From assembly GCF_003814815.1 (NCBI RefSeq), contig NZ_RKQQ01000005.1, forward strand, positions 62,001 to 126,000: 64,000 nt of DNA. The letters are read 5' to 3'. Position 1 is the stretch's first letter, and each line of letters begins with the position of its first letter. The notes under the pieces were generated by a model. That model had not been told where the DNA came from, did no database searches, and was given only the letters and a program-made list of their open reading frames with translations. The translations under genes were made by a program, and so were the position numbers. The DNA comes from Salisediminibacterium halotolerans. GTDB lineage: Bacteria > Bacillota > Bacilli > Bacillales > Salisediminibacteriaceae. This document shows, in pieces, positions 8,514-16,337 of this stretch.

Positions 8514-9632
8514 ATGTTTACGATTGAAATGTTTATATTAGCAGCTGCTTTTGGTTTAACATACGGATTTTTACTGCAAAAAGCGGATTTTTGTTTCGTC
8601 GCATCCGTGCGAGATTTTATCAGTGTCGGCGATAGCCGCACCGGCAAAGGGGTCCTCGTTTTGATGGCAACGGCCTTAATCGGCTGGGGGGTTGTCTTAA
8701 CGTTCGGATTTGCATCGCTGGATGAGCTTTGGACAGTGCCGTTTGGTTTGTCGAACTTGATCGGCGGACTGCTGTTCGGTATCGGCATGACGATTGCCGG
8801 AAGCTGCGCGTCCGGTACGCTTTACCGCTCGGGGATGGGCTATGTTCACTTTTGGATTGTCCTCGCGTGTATGATTGCAGGGAATCTATTATTTTCGTTT
8901 ATTTATGATCCATGGGCGATTGACTATTTCTTTGAACCGCTCGCGACAGACGGAGGATATAGTCTGTATGAGATGAATACGCCGTTTTTAATTTTGCCGC
9001 TCGTTATCGTCGCCATCATGCTTTTGCTTACAATCAAGCGCTTTGGTGTCGGCGGATTCCTCCAAGGAGTCAAGGATTCTCTGACGGATTGGCAAGGCAA
9101 TCCGTTTAAACAGCAGCACTGGGACGTCCGGTTTTGTGCATTTTTAATGGGAATTACAGCGACGATTCAATTTGCCGTGTTTTCAAATATCAGCGTAACC
9201 GGTCCGGAGACTCGAATGGGCGGTGTGATTCTCGGCTCGATTTTCGGCGAGGACGCGGTATACAACAATATGTATTTAAACGAAATGTTCGCCGGTTATC
9301 CGTCTGTCGGTCTTGGTCCAGAAGAGGCGCTCGTGATTTTTATTTTGGTTGGAGCGATGATCTCCGCGTTATTAAGCGGCAGTTTCAAAATCCGTTTTCC
9401 AAAGGCGAAGCGTTTACCTTATGCGATCGGCGGCGGTTTGTTAATGGGCGTTGCCTCGCGGATGGCTCCGGGGTGTAATATTGCCAATGTTATCGCCGGC
9501 GTCGGCGGAATGTCGATCGCCAGCTTTATCGCAATTATCGGCATGGCTTTAGGCGTCTTTATTGCGACGGCTTACATTTTCAAGATGCCGCTGTTATTAT
9601 TTCATAATTTTGATGATGAAGAAACGGTCTGA
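8514..9632 (+). CDS. YeeE/YedE (TsuA-type) thiosulfate permease
   Basis: A 372-residue integral membrane protein of the YeeE/YedE family, members of which import thiosulfate using a path of conserved cysteines. Those cysteines are visible: Cys27 in QKADFCF, Cys98 in IAGSCASGTLYRSG and Cys321 in MAPGCNIANVIAGVGGMS. The start was set at 8514 because AGGAGGG (8498-8504) abuts the upstream ATG at 8505 but is well spaced from 8514. The three upstream sulfur-transfer genes support uptake of thiosulfate or another sulfur compound. Confidence 0.87.
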   Translation: MFTIEMFILAAAFGLTYGFLLQKADFCFVASVRDFISVGDSRTGKGVLVLMATALIGWGVVLTFGFASLDELWTVPFGLSNLIGGLLFGIGMTIAGSCASGTLYRSGMGYVHFWIVLACMIAGNLLFSFIYDPWAIDYFFEPLATDGGYSLYEMNTPFLILPLVIVAIMLLLTIKRFGVGGFLQGVKDSLTDWQGNPFKQQHWDVRFCAFLMGITATIQFAVFSNISVTGPETRMGGVILGSIFGEDAVYNNMYLNEMFAGYPSVGLGPEEALVIFILVGAMISALLSGSFKIRFPKAKRLPYAIGGGLLMGVASRMAPGCNIANVIAGVGGMSIASFIAIIGMALGVFIATAYIFKMPLLLFHNFDDEETV

Positions 9633-9647
9633 TAAACGACACTGAAT

Positions 9648-9677
9648 CCCTCTCGCATAAGCGAGGGGGATCTTTTC
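9648..9677 (+). terminator. Terminator of the sulfur cluster
   Basis: CCCTCTCGC / GCGAGGGGG hairpin followed by ATCTTTTC, just after the permease stop. Confidence 0.7.
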
Positions 9678-9759
9678 GATTGTCTCTTGATATTTTCTGC
9701 ACAGGTCCGCTTTACACTGTGAATATAGAAGATTAAGAAACTGAAAGGATGAGAGTTCA

Positions 9760-9942
9760 ATGATATATGCCATTTTTATCACCGTCGCTGTTTTAGGCGG
9801 GCTCGGTTACTTGTTTTGGATGTCCGACCGGGAAGACGAAGGCGATGATGTCCGTGCAGAAGCTGAGTATGAGATTTTATTTGAAAAGTTTATGCGCGGA
9901 CGTCTCACCGAGCCGGAATATCGCCGTCAGCTAATAGACTGA
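9760..9942 (+). CDS. Small membrane protein with SHOCT-like tail
   Basis: A 60-residue protein: one N-terminal membrane span (about 2-19), an acidic stretch, and a C-terminal segment EXEILFEKFMRGRLTEPEY that resembles the SHOCT motif (a short acidic-basic helix pair often found on oligomerising small proteins). It has its own GAAAGGATGAGAG ribosome site and lies between two terminators. The function is unknown. Confidence 0.65.
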   Translation: MIYAIFITVAVLGGLGYLFWMSDREDEGDDVRAEAEYEILFEKFMRGRLTEPEYRRQLID

Positions 9943-9950
9943 TATGCAAA

Positions 9951-9980
9951 AAAAGCCGCGCTAATAGCTGCGGCTTTTTC
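9951..9980. terminator. Bidirectional terminator
   Basis: AAAAGCCGCG...GCGGCTTTTT stem with A-run before and T-run after, between convergent genes. Confidence 0.85.
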
Positions 9981-9983
9981 AGG

Positions 9984-10541
9984 TTAACGGTCGCGGTTTT
10001 CCGGTTTGACGTCGGTGTCTTGCGAATACTGCGGCGCTTCTTCTTTGTATTCGACCGGATCTTCCGCACTCATCGGATCGCCTGTTTGGCTCGGCCGGTC
10101 CGGGTCAATCTCACCGGCATCGGCCGGAACGGCAGTACTGGCTACAACGGGCGAGAGAACGACGATTTTTCCGTCGGCAACATCTTTTTGATACTGTTCG
10201 GCGTGGTTTTCCGGAATGCCGTAATCGGTAAACTGAAAGGGATCTTTAATACTGTTGGCGGTTGTATCCCCTTTGAACTCGGTTTTCCCTTTAAAGGCGG
10301 TTTTCACTTTTTCGATAAAGGAAAGTTCTTCTTCTGGCTCTTCGTCCGGTACGGATTTTTCGTCTTCATCAGCTAGTTTCTCAGTTTTAACAAGCGTATG
10401 GTCACGGAGCCAAGAGGTGGTTTCACTGTCGCCGGAGACCAAAATGATTTCTTCCGGCCGATGCCCCTTTAACTGCAGTTCTTCCACGGCTTCGATAACT
10501 TTTTCCTCCGAATCATATACCCCGACAACTTGTTTGTTCAT
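9984..10541 (-). CDS. YflT/GSP17M-type general stress protein, long form
   Basis: A 185-residue acidic protein. The N-terminal half matches the YflT (heat-induced general stress) domain: QVVGVYDSEEKVIEAVEELQ...GHRPEEIILVSGD, then FIEKVKTAF and a strand KIVVLSP. The C-terminal tail of about 50 residues is low-complexity and hydrophilic. Upstream on the same strand is a candidate SigB promoter, fitting the general stress role of this family. The molecular function of YflT is not known. A second copy of the domain is encoded at 11209. Confidence 0.8.
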   Translation of the reverse strand: MNKQVVGVYDSEEKVIEAVEELQLKGHRPEEIILVSGDSETTSWLRDHTLVKTEKLADEDEKSVPDEEPEEELSFIEKVKTAFKGKTEFKGDTTANSIKDPFQFTDYGIPENHAEQYQKDVADGKIVVLSPVVASTAVPADAGEIDPDRPSQTGDPMSAEDPVEYKEEAPQYSQDTDVKPENRDR

Positions 10542-10581
10542 AAGCGATCCGCTCCTTTTCTGTATACTGTCTTACCTTCCG

Positions 10582-10608
10582 ATTCCCTTTATAAACAGGT
10601 TGTGAAAC
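10582..10608 (-). promoter_or_regulatory. Candidate SigB promoter
   Basis: On the minus strand GTTTCA is separated by 15 bases from GGGAAT, close to the SigB consensus GTTTAA-N12-15-GGGWAW, about 40 bases before the YflT-like start. The match was judged by eye only. Confidence 0.5.
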
Positions 10609-10685
10609 AAAAAATCCAGCTTGAATACCGGGGTGTCATCTTGTAAGATACGATCGTAACCAGCCAGACGCTAAAGGAGAAAATC

Positions 10686-11144
10686 ATGAATTATACAGCA
10701 CATGTCGTCACAGCCGCAGCCGGGTTAACAGCGACTGCTTCGTACGGTTGGATGCCTGATTTGTCCGTTTGGATCATCACGGGCACGGCCGCCGGCGCTT
10801 TGCTGCCGGATATCGATGCCGCCCGCTCGTGGATCGGCCGGCGGATTCCCGTACTCTCACACACGGTTTCGTTTTTGTTCGGCCACCGGGGCGTCACCCA
10901 CAGCATATTGCCTGTCGCTGCGCTTATTGCCGCCGCGTCCGTCTATTCGTCCGGCTTTTTAATCGGCCTGACGTTCGGTTATGCGATGCATGTCGCTTGC
11001 GACATGTTTTCCAAAGCAGGAGTGCCTTTGTTTGCTCCCTTTATTACGAAACGATTTGCGATTCCGCTTTATCGCACCGGCGGAATGAGCGAGTATGTCA
11101 TTGTAATGGCCTCGCTTTACGGCCTGTATGTTTATTGGCCGTGA
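10686..11144 (+). CDS. YdjM-like membrane-bound metal-dependent hydrolase family protein
   Basis: A 152-residue membrane protein. It has the family pattern H near the N-terminus (YTAHVVTAAAG), LLPDIDAARSWIGRR, and FGHRGVTHSILP, in which the Asp and His residues are the presumed metal ligands, plus AMHVACDMFSKAGV and about four hydrophobic spans. Members are often induced by stress or DNA damage; their substrate is unsettled. The ribosome site is AAGGAGA. The gene is monocistronic between stress-type genes. Confidence 0.75.
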   Translation: MNYTAHVVTAAAGLTATASYGWMPDLSVWIITGTAAGALLPDIDAARSWIGRRIPVLSHTVSFLFGHRGVTHSILPVAALIAAASVYSSGFLIGLTFGYAMHVACDMFSKAGVPLFAPFITKRFAIPLYRTGGMSEYVIVMASLYGLYVYWP

Positions 11145-11168
11145 GAAAACGGCGGATATCAGAGAACA

Positions 11169-11200
11169 AAAGCCCGCTTGCAGATGCAAGGGGCTTTTGT
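11169..11200. terminator. Bidirectional terminator
   Basis: AAAAGCCC-CTTGCA / TGCAAG-GGGCTTTT stem, between the YdjM-like and YflT-like genes. Confidence 0.8.
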
Positions 11201-11208
11201 TTGCGCGG

Positions 11209-11553
11209 CTAAATGCCGGTTCCGTCCGGCACATCTTTTAAAATAACGAGCACTTTGCCTTGATCCAGTTTGTCTTCTAATTCATCGGCAGTGTGATCTT
11301 CAAACCCGATTTCCATCAGCCTCGCACGGAGTTCATCGCCTTTTTTGCGCACGAGATTTTTCGCAACCGTGCCGATGTTTTCTTCATCTAAACCGATCAC
11401 ATTTGCGTCTGCGTTATCAGCCACGCGTTTTGTCCGTTCTTCATCATGGGTTAAAATGTAAATGTTGTTCGGCGAAACGCCTTTTTCTTTAAGGTTCGTT
11501 ACAGCATCAACGACTTCCAAGTCATCATAAAATTCGCGGTAATTCGGCTGCAT
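11209..11553 (-). CDS. YflT-type general stress protein, short form
   Basis: A 114-residue protein with the YflT domain throughout: EFYDDLEVVDAVTNLKEKGV, NNIYILTHDEERTKRVAD, and a final strand KVLVILKD. It follows the CYP152 gene by 39 bases with no terminator between them, and has an AAGGAG ribosome site, so the two are probably co-transcribed. This pairs a stress protein with a hydrogen-peroxide-using enzyme. Confidence 0.8.
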   Translation of the reverse strand: MQPNYREFYDDLEVVDAVTNLKEKGVSPNNIYILTHDEERTKRVADNADANVIGLDEENIGTVAKNLVRKKGDELRARLMEIGFEDHTADELEDKLDQGKVLVILKDVPDGTGI

Positions 11554-11591
11554 ATCAGCACACTCCTTTTTTTAAACAGTTTGAGCCGCGA

Positions 11592-12860
11592 TTAATGAAC
11601 GGTGTCTTTACGTTTAACATTCTTCATGCGTATGCCGCTCGCGGGGAGGGCGGGAATTTCAGCCAAACTGTAAGATAAATCTTGTTCGGGAAGCGTATAG
11701 TTGAGCTTATGGGCGATGTAATCAAGACTGACTTTCATTAAATCGATTGTCACCCATTCGCCGGCACAGCGGTGTCCGAGGTCGAATTCCCCGCCGCCTT
11801 GCGGAATGAAATTAAACGGACTTTCATCCCAGTCGGCAAAGCGATCCGGCGCAAACGTTTCCGGGTTCTTCCAATCTCCGGGGTGGTGATTCGTTCCGTA
11901 CAAATCAAGCAGGGTTAAAGTTTCTTCTTCAAATTCATAGCCGTTCCAGCTAAAGTTTTTATTCACCCTCGCAGCCGTGAACGGGAAGAATGGATAAAAG
12001 CGTCTTACTTCTTGAATAAACCATTCAAGCCGTTTCTCTTCGCGTGTGTGAAGCTTCTCCTTTTCGTTCGGGTACTCGTGAAGTGCGAGTGCTGTAAAGA
12101 CAACATAGACAGAAATCGCCACGAGCGGCCGTATCAAGTTTAATAACTCTACAGCGACCGTTTGTTCATCAAGCTTTTCGTTGTTATGATCAAGATGATG
12201 TGAAAACTTGTAAAGCGGCGTGTGTTCCGGAACATCACGGGTTTCGTTGCGGACGTCACGAATGTATTGTTTCACCCAATCTTCCAGCTCGGATCGATCG
12301 CGGCGCGCTTTCAAATGGCTCATGCTCACTTCTGCCGAAGATTCAAACAGTTCTTGCAGCTGGCCGGCGCGGGTGTCGACTTCGTCATCGCCGAGCGGAA
12401 TGCCCGTCCACTCACAAGCTGTTTGCGTAAAGATCCGGTTGATCTCATCATATAGGACGATTTCATCGCGGTTTTCCCAAGCAGCGGCTGCAGCATCCCA
12501 ATACTTTTCTGTTAAGTCCCTTACGCGTGCTAATTGCTCTTGCGACATAACATCCATAAACATCGCTTTACGATGGCGGTGAGCTTCACCGTCAAGCGCT
12601 TGCACCCCGCCGTCGCCAAAAAGGACTTTTTTAACCGGTTCGGGCGCAGCTCCTTCGCGCTTAAATTTTTCTGTATCGTAAAACAGTTCGGCAGCCTCGC
12701 TTCCGGTTAAACAGATCACTTTTTCTCCTAAAAGCTTCGTTTCGAATACATTTGAATCAAACGCCTGTTTACGGTTGATAATAAAACTGTATCCTTCGCG
12801 CAGCAGTTTCAGGCTGTGATCGAGCCCTTTTTCATAAGGCATTTGTTGTTGTTTTTCCAT
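11592..12860 (-). CDS. cypC: CYP152 fatty-acid peroxygenase (P450 BS-beta type)
   Basis: A haem-thiolate enzyme that uses hydrogen peroxide to hydroxylate long-chain fatty acids. Key CYP152 features are all present: the haem ligand Cys365 in LGHRCAGEW; Arg244-Pro245 (LIRPLVAI), which binds the substrate carboxylate and replaces the usual I-helix acid-alcohol pair; and GVQALDGEAHRHRK with Gln87. In this numbering Gln87 sits where P450 BS-beta has Gln85 and the decarboxylase OleT has His, so hydroxylation rather than alkene formation is predicted. Length 422 matches the family. GTTTTA-N14-GGTAAA upstream could be a weak SigB-like promoter. Confidence 0.93.
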   Translation of the reverse strand: MEKQQQMPYEKGLDHSLKLLREGYSFIINRKQAFDSNVFETKLLGEKVICLTGSEAAELFYDTEKFKREGAAPEPVKKVLFGDGGVQALDGEAHRHRKAMFMDVMSQEQLARVRDLTEKYWDAAAAAWENRDEIVLYDEINRIFTQTACEWTGIPLGDDEVDTRAGQLQELFESSAEVSMSHLKARRDRSELEDWVKQYIRDVRNETRDVPEHTPLYKFSHHLDHNNEKLDEQTVAVELLNLIRPLVAISVYVVFTALALHEYPNEKEKLHTREEKRLEWFIQEVRRFYPFFPFTAARVNKNFSWNGYEFEEETLTLLDLYGTNHHPGDWKNPETFAPDRFADWDESPFNFIPQGGGEFDLGHRCAGEWVTIDLMKVSLDYIAHKLNYTLPEQDLSYSLAEIPALPASGIRMKNVKRKDTVH

Positions 12861-13033
12861 CGTTGTCCTCCTTGTAAAACTGGTTATTTCCTGTATTTAC
12901 CTGATGAGCGAACGTTAAAACGTTTTTACTAAAAATTGGTCTGATGGTTGGACACGGGCTGATTCGCTTTGTAAACGAGGAGATCTTCTGTACAATAAGG
13001 CAGGGATGAATTGATAAAGAAGGACGGCTTGCT

Positions 13034-14413
13034 ATGTACCACGCTGAGACGACAAAAGAAAAAATGAAATTGTTTTTAACGATTCTCTGGCCGATTATGA
13101 CAACACAGCTAAGTCTGTTTGCAATGAATCTCGTTGATACGATGATGTCCGGCCGGGCGGGAACGGACGATTTAGCCGGTGTTGCGATTGGTTCGAGTTT
13201 ATGGATGCCGGTATTTACCGCCGTCAATGGGATTTTACTGGCGATGACGACGATTATCGCGCAGCTGATGGGCCGCGGGCGCAGCGATCACGTTCATGCG
13301 TCTGTTACCCAAGCTTTATACTTAGGCGCGGCGCTGACAGCGGCGGTTTTATTAACCGGTACAGCGGGTTTAAATACCGTTTTGCAATCGATGTCGCTTG
13401 CTCCTGCTGTATATGATATTGCCTTTCGATATTTAATCGGATTGTCGTTTGGAATTTTGCCGCTGTTTTTGTTTTTTGTTTTGCGCAATTTTTTTGACGG
13501 GCAAGGTTTAACGAGGATTACAATGTATATTTTGTTACTCGCGCTGCCCGTTAATATTACTGCGAACTACGGTTTGATTTTCGGAAATTTCGGGCTGCCG
13601 GAATTGGGCGGAGTCGGCGCGGGGTATGCAACCGCGATCACGTATTGGACGATGTTTTTGCTCGGGGCGCTGATGACGTTTCGGCTTCAAGTCGTCCGCC
13701 ATTACAAGCTGTTTAGCAATTGGGTGAAGCCGTCGCTGACAGCTTGGAAAGAACAATTGGCGTTGGGAATTCCGATGGGGTTATCGCTCTTTTTTGAAGC
13801 GAGCATATTCTCGGTCGTAACCTTGCTGATCGGCGTGATGTTTGCGACCGAAACGATTGCAGCGAATCAAATTGTTCTCAATTTCACGTCGTTAATCTTT
13901 ATGATTCCGTTGAGCATCTCGATGGCGATTACGATCGTTGTCGGCTTTTCTGTCGGCGGCAAACGCTTCGATAATGCCCGGCGCTACAGTGTCATCGGCA
14001 TCAGCGGCGGCGTCGGGGTGTTAGCGGTCGGAGCGGTGTTCCTTTATTTTTTCCGCGAAACGATCGCTTATTGGTATACAGATGATCCTGATGTCGTGGC
14101 GATTGCGATGACGTTGTTTTTAGTCGCGATTGTTTACCAGCTCTCCGATGCCCTCCAGTCCGGATTGCAAGGTGTTCTGCGCGGATACAAAGATGTTACG
14201 CTGCCGTTTTACATTGCGTTTGTGTCGTATTGGCTCTTAGGACTGCCGGTCGGCTACAGTCTCGCTTCCTTTACAACCCTCGGTCCGATCGGGTTCTGGA
14301 TCGGGATCACTATAGGGCTGACAAGTGCGGCGGCCGGTTTTGCACTCCGTTTAAAAACAGTTCAGCGCAGAGCTGATGAAATTGACAACGAAGAGCGAAG
14401 AAGTAATAACTGA
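13034..14413 (+). CDS. MATE family multidrug efflux transporter
   Basis: A 459-residue protein with twelve predicted spans and two-fold repeat architecture. The N-terminus has FLTILWPIMTTQLSLFAMNLVDTMMSGRAG...LAGVAIGSSLW, the family signature for Na+- or H+-coupled drug exporters of the NorM group. The second half begins near KEQLALGIPMGLSLFFE. TTGTAA and TACAAT upstream form a plausible SigA promoter. A 54-residue protein gene follows by 45 bases. Confidence 0.9.
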   Translation: MYHAETTKEKMKLFLTILWPIMTTQLSLFAMNLVDTMMSGRAGTDDLAGVAIGSSLWMPVFTAVNGILLAMTTIIAQLMGRGRSDHVHASVTQALYLGAALTAAVLLTGTAGLNTVLQSMSLAPAVYDIAFRYLIGLSFGILPLFLFFVLRNFFDGQGLTRITMYILLLALPVNITANYGLIFGNFGLPELGGVGAGYATAITYWTMFLLGALMTFRLQVVRHYKLFSNWVKPSLTAWKEQLALGIPMGLSLFFEASIFSVVTLLIGVMFATETIAANQIVLNFTSLIFMIPLSISMAITIVVGFSVGGKRFDNARRYSVIGISGGVGVLAVGAVFLYFFRETIAYWYTDDPDVVAIAMTLFLVAIVYQLSDALQSGLQGVLRGYKDVTLPFYIAFVSYWLLGLPVGYSLASFTTLGPIGFWIGITIGLTSAAAGFALRLKTVQRRADEIDNEERRSNN

Positions 14414-14458
14414 AACAGCATACATTGATCAGCACGTGTAAAAAGGACGGTGAGAAAC

Positions 14459-14623
14459 GTGGACACAATTAAAAGCAAAGCTTTATCGATTTTTTCTATG
14501 GGAGAAGGGATTGTCAAAGAAGAAGAATTCGAAGCTGTGATGGAAGAATTGGCGAATTATAACGGCGTCTACCGCGTCGGTACGCGAATGAACGGATTGG
14601 TAGCGATTCATAAACGTTCGTAA
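14459..14623 (+). CDS. Small protein of 54 residues, unknown
   Basis: A GTG start with AAAGGACGGTGAG upstream gives an uninterrupted 54-codon frame ending in TAA. The product is mixed charged/hydrophobic with no membrane span: it starts VDTIKSKALSIFSMGEG and ends VAIHKRS. The ribosome site and codon use argue for a real gene. It may be co-transcribed with the MATE gene. No family was recognised. Confidence 0.55.
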   Translation: MDTIKSKALSIFSMGEGIVKEEEFEAVMEELANYNGVYRVGTRMNGLVAIHKRS

Positions 14624-14673
14624 GCCGGCGGATGCGGGACGGACGTGACTATGAACATTGCTCAATCATTTAA

Positions 14674-14685
14674 CCCGGATCCGGG
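14674..14685. repeat. Left-flank palindrome of repeat copy 1
   Basis: CCCGGATCCGGG, a perfect 12-bp palindrome just before the left end of repeat copy 1. The same sequence motif recurs in the hairpin beyond the right end (15351-15377), so it may be one half of a duplicated target hairpin. Confidence 0.6.
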
Positions 14686-14688
14686 CAG

Positions 14689-15350
14689 ATTGTAGACAAA
14701 TTATTATTTTGACGTAAGCCACGCAGCCACTAACCTCCGCTTGCCCCGGGCAAGGACTCAGCTAGTATTCGGCGGCCTCGGACCGCCGAATCCGGATCTT
14801 CGTCTCTTGCTTTCGAGGCCGCTGAAAAAGTTCTGGATAATCGAAGTTGGTGTTTATTTATGAGTCGCATAGAATACAGAATATTATGAGCCCTCCGCAA
14901 ACTCGCTTGCCGCGGGCAACGCCTCAGCCTCCTCAGAAGCGAAACCGCTTCTTGTGGGGTCTTCTGCTCCTGCGGTTACTCGTCGCAAATACATTGGCAG
15001 TTGCTTTTCCCGCAGGCGTCGAGTTTGCTCCGGTCTCATAATACATCCCAATCTATAAAAAAGAATAATTATGCAGACAGCCAATTGATCATTTACTTTT
15101 TCAGCAGCCTCCTTGCTTTCCCGGAGGCGTCGGAGGAGTGGATGCGTAGCTTTCTTTTTATCAATAAACTCGTTTTAAAAAAGAGGATGACCCAGCATCC
15201 CGGCGTTCGCCCGCGGACTAGTAAGACACGGCGAAGTCTTTTTGAGCCGATGTCGCAGTGATACCTTCAGGTGAAAGAAGCCGGACGATGCGCAGTCATC
15301 CGTTTCTTTTAATATGACATCTATCGATGTCATGACTTTATCAACACTCA
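14689..15350. repeat. Dispersed repeat, copy 1, split by a miniature element
   Basis: Two segments, 14689-14814 and 15112-15350, line up with the intact copy at 27511-27870, giving about 356 bp once the insertion is removed. Shared blocks include ATTGTAGACAAATTATT at the left end, CACGCAGCCACTAACCTCCG, the hairpin ATTCGGCGGC...CCGCCGAAT, GGATGACCCAGCATCCCGG, and ATGACATC...GATGTCAT at the right end. The centre differs between the copies. No convincing coding frame is present. This element fills most of the gene-free stretch 14624-15429. Confidence 0.85.
14815..15111. mobile_element. 297-bp miniature inverted-repeat element (MITE) with 9-bp target duplication
   Basis: The ends are GAGGCCGCTGAAAAAGT and, inverted, GAGGCTGCTGAAAAAGT: 17-bp inverted repeats with one mismatch. 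The 9-bp sequence CTTGCTTTC occurs on both sides (14806-14814 and 15112-15120), while the intact repeat at 27511 has it once, in uninterrupted context. There is no transposase. An inner inverted pair GCAAACTCG / CGAGTTTGC is present. The element is non-autonomous and must have been moved by an enzyme encoded elsewhere; its IS family was not identified. Confidence 0.88.
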
Positions 15351-15377
15351 GCCCGGATCCGAGCACGGATCCGGGCT
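15351..15377. terminator. Hairpin at the right flank of repeat copy 1
   Basis: GCCCGGATCCG...CGGATCCGGGC forms a long stem between the repeat and the SDR gene at 15430. It probably ends transcription of the SDR gene, although no strong T-run is seen. Confidence 0.5.
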
Positions 15378-15429
15378 GATGAACGTCGTTATGAGAAAGG
15401 GAAACATCATTGTGTCCGCTGCGTCTCGT

Positions 15430-16197
15430 TTAATTCGGATTCATTCCCCCGTCGACGGTGTATTGACTGCCCGTAATATAAGAAGCTTTATCGGATGCTA
15501 AAAATAACATGAGCTGGGCAATTTCATCGGCTTCAGCGTATCTTTTCATCGGAATAGCGGCAGCAAAGCCGTCTTTAACACCTTCAGGGTTTTCAGGGTT
15601 GATACCGGATTCAATCGAACGCATCATCCGGGTGTTCACCGGTGCAGGACAAACAGCGTTCACGCGGATGCCGTGATCAACAGCTTCGAGTGCCGCTGTC
15701 CGTGTCAGACCGATCACCGCGTGTTTAGATGCAATATACGAGGCCATGCCAGGCGAGCCGATCATTCCTCCGACGGAAGCGGTATTAATGATTGATCCGC
15801 TTTTGTGCTTTGCCATTGCCGGAATGACATGCTTCAGCCCTAATAAAACGCCCTTAACATTGACGTTAATGACTGCATCAAAATTGGCTGTATCTGTTTC
15901 GGTAATCAGTTGGTATTTGCCTTCAATACCGGCGTTATTTACAAAAATATCGATTTTCCCGAGTTTTTCTTCGGCAAAAGTTACATAGTTTTTAACATCA
16001 GCTTCATTCGCGACGTCAGCAGCAATTCCAAAACATGTGCCGTGCTCACTTAACTTTTCAGCGCCTTTTTTAACAGCTTCTTCATTTAAATCGACAATCA
16101 CGACGTCTGCTCCTTCTGCCAGAAAAGCTCGAGCAACCGCTAACCCAATCCCGCCGCCAGCCCCTGTGATAACCGCACTTTTTCCTTTAAGGTCCAT
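15430..16197 (-). CDS. SDR family NAD(P)-dependent dehydrogenase
   Basis: A 255-residue short-chain dehydrogenase. The cofactor motif TGAGGGIG is at about 11-18, NNAG follows FV in the fourth strand, the catalytic pair is Tyr-x3-Lys in YIASKHA, and the product ends SQYTVDGGMNPN. The best fit is the 3-oxoacyl reductase or 2,3-butanediol/3-hydroxybutyrate dehydrogenase region of the family; the substrate cannot be told. The start at 16197 (MDLKGK) was chosen because AAAGGGGTGG precedes it. Confidence 0.85.
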   Translation of the reverse strand: MDLKGKSAVITGAGGGIGLAVARAFLAEGADVVIVDLNEEAVKKGAEKLSEHGTCFGIAADVANEADVKNYVTFAEEKLGKIDIFVNNAGIEGKYQLITETDTANFDAVINVNVKGVLLGLKHVIPAMAKHKSGSIINTASVGGMIGSPGMASYIASKHAVIGLTRTAALEAVDHGIRVNAVCPAPVNTRMMRSIESGINPENPEGVKDGFAAAIPMKRYAEADEIAQLMLFLASDKASYITGSQYTVDGGMNPN

Positions 16198-16337
16198 GCT
16201 TACCACCCCTTTTTTATTATACCTTAATTATAATCTGAATATTCAGATTAATTAAGGGTTTTGCTTGAATCATCGGCAGATATTTGTTTTAAAGGTTTGA
16301 ACCGTCGGCCGAAAAATAATGTGCACCGTCTTAGTGT

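Noticed and set aside
14847-15261. Open frames inside the MITE and repeat copy 1
   Set aside because: They cross element boundaries, are not conserved in repeat copy 2 and show no protein-like composition.
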